Source of the DNA: a virus
IMG/VR virus record: IMGVR_UViG_3300002460_000145
Location: 664 to 26,113 of that record
Length of the DNA stretch: 25,450 bases
Direction: 5' to 3' (one strand)
Position numbers and translations under genes: made by a program
Notes under the pieces: model-generated
Told to the model about the DNA's origin: nothing
Databases searched by the model: none
Seen by the model: only the letters and a program-made list of their open reading frames with translations
In this document: in pieces, positions 21,143 through 25,450 of the stretch
Numbering within the stretch: position 1 is the first letter of the stretch
Layout of the letters: every line of letters begins with the position of its first letter

Positions 21143-21427
21143 ATGAGCAAATTGATTGCAATGGTGGCCACGGCGGTGATGGTGGACGGTGTGCGCACCG
21201 TGATCCAGCCCGGCGAAGAGCTGCCCACCCTGACCAGGCACGACGAGCGCGAGCTGCTGAAAGCCGAAGCCGCCAAGTCCCCCGACGTCGACTTGGCGAA
21301 AGCCAAAGACGCCGATCGCGCGGCCGCTGACGCTGCGGCCGAGTTCGAAGCGGCGCGCAAGCGCGTTCAGGACGAGCAGGCCAGCACCAAGCCGGTCCCG
21401 GCCGCCGCCAAGACGGCCAAGAAGTAA
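21143..21427 (+). CDS. Small head-region protein, position of Mu gp35
   Basis: This 94-aa protein starts at ATG 21143 with AAGGA about 10 bases upstream. It has a beta-like N-terminus (SKLIAMVATAVMVDGVRTVI, QPGEELPTLTRHDERELLKA) and then a highly charged Ala-rich helix (roughly 50-80) ending in a Lys/Ala tail (AAAKTAKK). Similar short proteins lie between capsid and decoration genes in other phages. The role is unknown. Confidence 0.75.
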   Translation: MSKLIAMVATAVMVDGVRTVIQPGEELPTLTRHDERELLKAEAAKSPDVDLAKAKDADRAAADAAAEFEAARKRVQDEQASTKPVPAAAKTAKK

Positions 21428-21459
21428 CCCCCCAACACCCCTGACCAGGAGAGACCCCC

Positions 21460-21834
21460 ATGGCATCGCAGAACAACACCGGCCGCCAGTACGACAAACA
21501 GCACGCCGTGACCCTGGTGGCCACGGCTGCGTTGGCGGCCCACCGCTTCGTGGCCTACGACGGCGGCTACCCCTCGGTGGCCGGTGGCGCCAAGGATTCG
21601 CAGGGCGTGACCGAGACCGCGGCCGAGATCGGCGACGCCGTGACCGCGGTCACCGGCTACAGCTACCTGGTGGAGGCCGAAGCCGCGATCGCGTTCGGCG
21701 ACCTGGTGAAGGTAGGCACCGACGGCAAGGCGATCACCGGCACGGCGGCCGACCACTGCGGGCGCGCCCTGGGCGCTGCCACGCAGGCCGGGCAGCTGAT
21801 CGAAGTGCAGCTCTACAAGCACGTGCACGCCTGA
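21460..21834 (+). CDS. Capsid decoration/cement protein (DUF2190-like)
   Basis: This 124-aa protein fits the DUF2190 pattern. HRFVAYDGGYPSVAGGAKDS is followed by VTETAAEIGDAVTAVTGYSY, LVEAEAAIAFGDLVKVGTDG and HCGRALGAATQAGQLIEVQL. It is beta-rich with the repeating turns typical of trimeric capsid cement proteins that bind the outside of the head. Its place just after the capsid genes agrees. CAGGAG lies about 9 bases before ATG 21460, a strong ribosome site fitting a structural protein needed in many copies. Confidence 0.86.
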   Translation: MASQNNTGRQYDKQHAVTLVATAALAAHRFVAYDGGYPSVAGGAKDSQGVTETAAEIGDAVTAVTGYSYLVEAEAAIAFGDLVKVGTDGKAITGTAADHCGRALGAATQAGQLIEVQLYKHVHA

Positions 21835-21873
21835 TCCAGCGCCTGATCTGCCTGACCACCACACCCCCGGCCC

Positions 21874-22368
21874 ATGAACTACGCCACCCCGCAGGACCTG
21901 ATCGACCGCTTCGGCGAGCGCGAGCTGATCGAGCTGACCGACCCCGACCTGGTGGCCGTGCAGAGCGAGAAGGTGGAGCGCGCCATTGCGGACGCGCAGG
22001 CCTACGCGGACAGCTTCATCGGCCGGGTGTACACGCTGCCGCTGACCGGCTGCGTGAAGCCCGCGCCGGTGGTGGGCGACCCGTTTGCCACCGAGCTGGT
22101 GGCGCCGCCGCAGCTGACGCGCATCGCCGTCGACGTGGCGCGGTACTACCTCTACAAGGACTTCGCGCCCGAGAACGAGGTGTACCTGCGCTACAAGGCC
22201 GCTGAAAAAGAGCTGCTGGCCATCGCCGACGGCAGGGCCGTGGTGAGCTGCCCCTGGGGCGGTGCACCGGGTGCGCTGGTGGCGGGCAGCCAGCCGGGCG
22301 AGGCCGAGGTGTACAGCAGTTTCAGCCCGCGCTCGATGAGCGATGACAACCTGGCGGGCTACCGATGA
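21874..22368 (+). CDS. Head-tail connector, Mu gp36-like (DUF1320)
   Basis: This 164-aa protein matches the DUF1320/gp36 family. It begins MNYATPQDLIDRFGERELIE and continues VERAIADAQAYADSFIGRVY, LTRIAVDVARYYLYKDFAPE and VYLRYKAAEKELLAIADGRA. The C-terminal segment is flexible with VYSSFSPRSMSDDNL. Family members are adaptor-type proteins at the neck, under the portal. No clear Shine-Dalgarno is seen; the ATG is 40 bases after the preceding stop. Its own stop overlaps the next ATG. Confidence 0.9.
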   Translation: MNYATPQDLIDRFGERELIELTDPDLVAVQSEKVERAIADAQAYADSFIGRVYTLPLTGCVKPAPVVGDPFATELVAPPQLTRIAVDVARYYLYKDFAPENEVYLRYKAAEKELLAIADGRAVVSCPWGGAPGALVAGSQPGEAEVYSSFSPRSMSDDNLAGYR

Positions 22369-22838
22369 GCACCGCCGGCATGACGGTCGAGCAGTCCAAC
22401 GCCTTCATGGCGCTGGAGCCGCGCTTGGTAACGCTGCTCAAGCAAGCGCTGGCGGGCATGAGCCCGGCGGTGCATGTGCTGACGGCGGCCGACCTGGCCG
22501 ACGTGCAGGAGAGCAAGCAGCTCACGCCAGCCGTGCACCTGGTGTATGGCGGCTACCGCATTGACCAGGACATCGGCAGCGCCTGGCGCCTGGAGCACAC
22601 CTGGTACGCCGTGGCGGTGGTGCGCAATGTGGCCCAGGTGAAGAGCGGCTCCGCAGGCCGGCAGGACGCTGGCGTGATTGCCACCGCCGTGGCGCTGGCC
22701 CTGGCTGACGCCCAGGTGGACGGCGCGGCCGAACCACTGACCCTGATCACCCCTCCAGGCCCGAGCCACTCGGCGCCCTACACCTACCTGCCCACGGCCG
22801 TGCGCGCCGTGACCCATTTTCAAAAACCCCCACTCTGA
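22365..22838 (+). CDS. Mu gp37-like protein (DUF1834), probable tail terminator
   Basis: This 157-aa protein follows gp36 directly and overlaps it by ATGA. It has a helical N-terminus (LEPRLVTLLKQALAGMSPAV), beta strands (PAVHLVYGGYRIDQDIGSAW, TWYAVAVVRNVAQVKSG) and a helix (GVIATAVALALADAQVDG), the alternation seen in tail terminator or tail completion proteins. In Mu-like order this is gp37. The role of joining tail to head is the family expectation. Confidence 0.82.
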   Translation: MSTAGMTVEQSNAFMALEPRLVTLLKQALAGMSPAVHVLTAADLADVQESKQLTPAVHLVYGGYRIDQDIGSAWRLEHTWYAVAVVRNVAQVKSGSAGRQDAGVIATAVALALADAQVDGAAEPLTLITPPGPSHSAPYTYLPTAVRAVTHFQKPPL

Positions 22839-22850
22839 GGACCGAGCACC

Positions 22851-23612
22851 ATGGCCGCCATTGAAATCGTCAAGAAGATCTACCGCCCGACCGCCCGCGT
22901 TGGCAAGTTCTACGCCGCTGTGTACGGCGGCACCGTCCTGCTCCCGATTGGCAACGTGTTGACAGCCACGACCAAAATCACCGAGAGCGTGGAGAAGCAA
23001 GACGACATGACTGCGATGGGCGGCGGCACGCATGCCACGCTGCGCCGAGTGACGGGTGTGACGTTCGAGGCCGAGCTGGCCGACCTGAACATGGTGAATT
23101 ACACCCGCGCTGTGCGCGCCACCATGACGCCCGAGGACGCCGGCACCGTGGTGGACGCGCCTTACACCGCCACGCTGGGCTCGCTGATCCCGCTGCCACA
23201 CACGGGCGTGTCGTCCCTGGTGGCGAAGGTTGGCGCCACGGTTGGCGCGGCCGTGGTGGTGGACGCCGCTGGCTACGAGCTGCTCCCGGAGGGCGTTTGG
23301 CTCAAGGAAGACGCCGCTGGCGTGGTGAATGCGGACAAGCTGTGGCTGTCGTACAGCTTTGCCGACCAGGTGGTGATGGAGGCGCTGACGGCTGCGGCCC
23401 CGGAGCTGTACCTGCGCTTTGCCGGCATGAACGAAGTGGACGGTGGCAAGCCCAGCGTCATCGACATGTGGCGCGTGAGCCAGGGCGTGGCCAAGCAGCT
23501 GGATCTGATCAAGAAGGGTTTCACGACACTGCCCATCGAGGGCGAGCTGATCAAGGACCCGACCAAGGAGGGCGCCGGCATCAGCCAGTACATGCGGATC
23601 ATCGAACGCTGA
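22851..23612 (+). CDS. Major tail tube protein
   Basis: This 253-aa protein sits between the terminator-type protein and the tape measure, the slot of the tail tube. It is beta-rich with many short strands (GKFYAAVYGGTVLLPIGNVL, HATLRRVTGVTFEAELADLN, YTATLGSLIPLPHTGVSSLV, KLWLSYSFADQVVMEALTAA), ending in GISQYMRIIER. No sheath gene (Mu L) precedes it, so the tail is probably long and non-contractile. A strong intrinsic terminator follows, as expected for a gene needed in far more copies than the tape measure. Confidence 0.84.
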   Translation: MAAIEIVKKIYRPTARVGKFYAAVYGGTVLLPIGNVLTATTKITESVEKQDDMTAMGGGTHATLRRVTGVTFEAELADLNMVNYTRAVRATMTPEDAGTVVDAPYTATLGSLIPLPHTGVSSLVAKVGATVGAAVVVDAAGYELLPEGVWLKEDAAGVVNADKLWLSYSFADQVVMEALTAAAPELYLRFAGMNEVDGGKPSVIDMWRVSQGVAKQLDLIKKGFTTLPIEGELIKDPTKEGAGISQYMRIIER

Positions 23613-23644
23613 CCAGACCAGACCGCCGCGCGCGGCCTGACGAC

Positions 23645-23670
23645 AAGGGTGGCCGCGTGCCACCCTTTTT
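23645..23670 (+). terminator. Intrinsic terminator after the tail tube gene
   Basis: AAGGGTGGC (23645-23653) pairs perfectly with GCCACCCTT (23659-23667) around the loop CGCGT. The right arm runs into TTTTT ending at 23670. This is a standard rho-independent terminator on the plus strand. Read-through must supply the tape measure gene starting 25 bases later, unless it has its own promoter, which I cannot see. Confidence 0.85.
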
Positions 23671-23694
23671 CATTCACGCACTGACCACACTGCC

Positions 23695-25450
23695 ATGGCC
23701 ACAGAGAACCGCATTGATTTCAAGGTAGGCGTCACGAGTGATGGCCTGGCGCCGCTGGCCAACGACCTGGAGAAGGTCGAGGCGAAGACGGTGGAGCTGG
23801 GCGAAGGCGCCGCGCAGGCGGGCGAGCAGCTCGACAAACTCGGCACCGATGCGGCCGACGCCTCTAGCAGGGTTGGCGGGCTGAGCGACGCCGCAGCCGG
23901 AGCGGGCGAGCAATCTGCAGCACTGGGCCAGGGCGCGGAGCAAGCGGCAGACGGCATGAGCGCCGTGGCCAGGGCCGCAACCGAGAAGACGGCCGCGATC
24001 AAGGGATCGCTCGATGTGGAGCGCTCAGAGATCGAGCTCGTGCGCCGCACTCTGGACCTGCAGAAGACGCAGCAGCAGGGCCTGCTGCAGCTGGCACAGG
24101 CCCGCGGTGATGAGGCTACTGCCACGCGCGCCACGAACCGGCTCAAAGAGATCGAGGTCGAGCAGCTGGCGGCCACCGCCCGCGCCAAGCGCGCAGAGGC
24201 CGCGGCGGTGCAGGATTCGGCAGACGCCAGACGCGAGGCGCTGGCGGCCATTGGGCCGCTCACTCAGGCCCAGCAACGCGAGCTGCAGGCGGCGGAGAAC
24301 ACCGCCAAGGCGCTGCGCACCGAAGCCGCCGCGGCCGACGAAGCGGGGCGCCAGGTGCGCGCGCTGGGCAACAACCTGCAGGAGACGGCAGCGAAAGGAC
24401 CGCCGCTGAATGCCGCGCTGTCATCGGTGGGCAAGGCGATCGCAGGCCTGTACACGCTCAACCAGGCGAAGAACTTCGCGCTGGACACCATCGCCCTGGC
24501 CGACGCCTACGGTCAGATGGCTGAGCGGATCCAGATGGCCACGCCGATCGCCGAAGAGTACGACCTGGTGCAGCAGCGCATTCTGGAGACGGCGAACCTG
24601 ACCTATCGCCGCCTGGACGAACAGCAGGAGCTGTACATCCGCACCGCCGACGCGCTGCGGGGCATGGGCTTCGCCACGACCGATGTGCTCGACATCACGG
24701 ACAGCTTTTCATATCTGCTGACCACGAACGCGGCCACGGTAGAGCGTGGTCAGAACGCCATTGAGCAGTACACGAAGTCGATCCAGTCCGGGAGGATTGA
24801 GGTGGACTCGTGGCAGTCGATCATGGCTGCAACGCCGACGATCGTGAATGCGGTGGCGCAGGCCACAGGAAAATCCGCTGACGAAGTGCGCCGCCTGGGC
24901 ATCACGGGCAAGCTGTCGATCAACGACCTGAATGAGGGCCTGCGCCAGACCGTTGAACTGAACAAGGAAGCCGCTGCCGGCATGAGCGCCACGGTGGCCG
25001 ACGCGGTGACCCGCTTGACCAACACCTGGACGCAGTACATCGGCGAGGCGAACCGCGCGAACCAAAGCACTGAGAAGATCGTCAACACGATCAACCTGCT
25101 CACCGAGAACCTGGACACGGTGGTGCGGGTGGCGACTGCGGCGGGCGAGGTGATGGCGGTGGTGTGGGGTGTGAAGGCGCTGGGCGCGCTCCGTTTGTAC
25201 ATGGCGGAGGTGGCTGCGGCCGCCACAGCAACGTCGGCCGCAATGGCTGGCATCACATCCGCGGGCGAAAAGGCAGCGCTGGGCCTCAAGGCGGCGGGAA
25301 TGCTGGCGGCTTCAGGTTGGGCGGGATGGGAGATTGGAACCTTCCTCAAGGACGAGTTTGAGGTGGTCGAGCAAGCCGGCATCGCGACGGCCGCTGGCCT
25401 TAGCCGCGCTGCGGCGCAGTACCAGACCGCGTGGGAGATGGCCAAAGCGG
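23695..25450 (+). CDS. Tail tape measure protein, 3' end outside window
   Basis: About 585 codons are visible and the frame runs off the right edge. The N-terminal part (about 20-240) is an Ala/Gln/Glu-rich coiled coil with ENRIDFKVGVTSDGLAPLAN and ERSEIELVRRTLDLQKTQQQ. The tape measure N-terminal domain follows: TIALADAYGQMAERIQMATP, AEEYDLVQQRILETANLTYR, GFATTDVLDITDSFSYLL and RLGITGKLSINDLNEGL. A hydrophobic Ala/Gly region (about 480-540) may be the segment that crosses the membrane during DNA delivery. The protein sets tail length. I see no separate tail assembly chaperone gene between the tube and this gene. No Shine-Dalgarno is visible before ATG 23695. Confidence 0.92.
   Translation, partial: MATENRIDFKVGVTSDGLAPLANDLEKVEAKTVELGEGAAQAGEQLDKLGTDAADASSRVGGLSDAAAGAGEQSAALGQGAEQAADGMSAVARAATEKTAAIKGSLDVERSEIELVRRTLDLQKTQQQGLLQLAQARGDEATATRATNRLKEIEVEQLAATARAKRAEAAAVQDSADARREALAAIGPLTQAQQRELQAAENTAKALRTEAAAADEAGRQVRALGNNLQETAAKGPPLNAALSSVGKAIAGLYTLNQAKNFALDTIALADAYGQMAERIQMATPIAEEYDLVQQRILETANLTYRRLDEQQELYIRTADALRGMGFATTDVLDITDSFSYLLTTNAATVERGQNAIEQYTKSIQSGRIEVDSWQSIMAATPTIVNAVAQATGKSADEVRRLGITGKLSINDLNEGLRQTVELNKEAAAGMSATVADAVTRLTNTWTQYIGEANRANQSTEKIVNTINLLTENLDTVVRVATAAGEVMAVVWGVKALGALRLYMAEVAAAATATSAAMAGITSAGEKAALGLKAAGMLAASGWAGWEIGTFLKDEFEVVEQAGIATAAGLSRAAAQYQTAWEMAKA

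Noticed and set aside
20111-21466. A 451-codon antisense frame over the capsid genes
   Set aside because: It is a shadow of GC-rich coding on the plus strand. It crosses the hairpin region and two gene borders and has no protein-like pattern.
22359-23663. A 434-codon antisense frame over gp37-like and tail tube genes
   Set aside because: The composition is rich in His, Gly and Arg and it spans two well-supported plus genes. No start signal is present.
23645-23667. The inverted repeat before the tape measure as a third Mor-type site
   Set aside because: Its centre is only 39 bp from the ATG, its bases do not match the other two dyads, and the T run marks it as a terminator.

Overview
The window is the central part of a Mu-like transposable prophage (or phage genome) from a high-GC proteobacterium. 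Base composition, codon use and the gene families (BcepMu-type DDE transposase with AAA+ partner, Ner, GemA, Mor, Mu gp25-gp29 homologues) suggest a Betaproteobacterium of the order Burkholderiales. That placement is an inference from style, not a database match. Neither phage end lies in the window: the portal gene runs off the left edge and the tape measure gene off the right edge. I see no tRNA, rRNA, CRISPR array or insertion sequence, and no gene-free stretch longer than about 95 bases.

Layout. (1) Bases 1-5679, minus strand: a tightly coupled lysis and packaging operon. In transcription order it reads M15 endolysin, holin-like protein, Rz with nested Rz1, TraR/DksA zinc finger, gp25-like, gp26-like, gp27-like small terminase, large terminase, portal. 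(2) Bases 5680-5766: a divergent control region. (3) Bases 5767-6105, plus: one small late-type gene of unknown function. (4) Bases 6031-7682, minus: a lysogeny unit with a CI-type repressor, a small partner gene, a secreted DUF4124-like protein and a DUF2513-like protein. (5) Bases 7683-7770: operator/promoter region. (6) Bases 7771-18912, plus: one long early/middle operon with Ner, small regulators, a coiled-coil protein, transposase, transposition ATPase, many small accessory genes, GemA and the late activator Mor. (7) Bases 19003-25450, plus: head protease/scaffold, major capsid, decoration protein, gp36-like, gp37-like, tail tube and tape measure. A long tail without a sheath gene suggests siphovirus morphology.

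How it works together. The repressor and Ner compete over the 7.7 kb operator region. When the early operon is on, the transposase and ATPase replicate the phage, and Mor at the end of the operon switches on late transcription. The best find is a pair of matching late promoters. An imperfect 16-bp dyad lies 44.5 bp before the ATG of the endolysin (minus) and also 44.5 bp before the ATG of the head protease (plus). Both ATGs lack a Shine-Dalgarno and both have ACAGTGC at the same distance upstream. The left dyad is also 43.5 bp from the ATG of the divergent gene at 5767. This looks like a Mor-type regulon of leaderless late transcripts, one site being bidirectional.

Compared with phage Mu, the lysis-terminase-portal block is inverted and moved to the far side of the repressor, so late genes run outward in both directions from a regulatory core. 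Other points of interest are RHIM-like tetrads (IQIG and VQVG) in the repressor tail and in the next gene, two near-identical palindromes inside an early gene, an internal start in the ATPase, and a frameshift or reinitiation site at 16152-16210.
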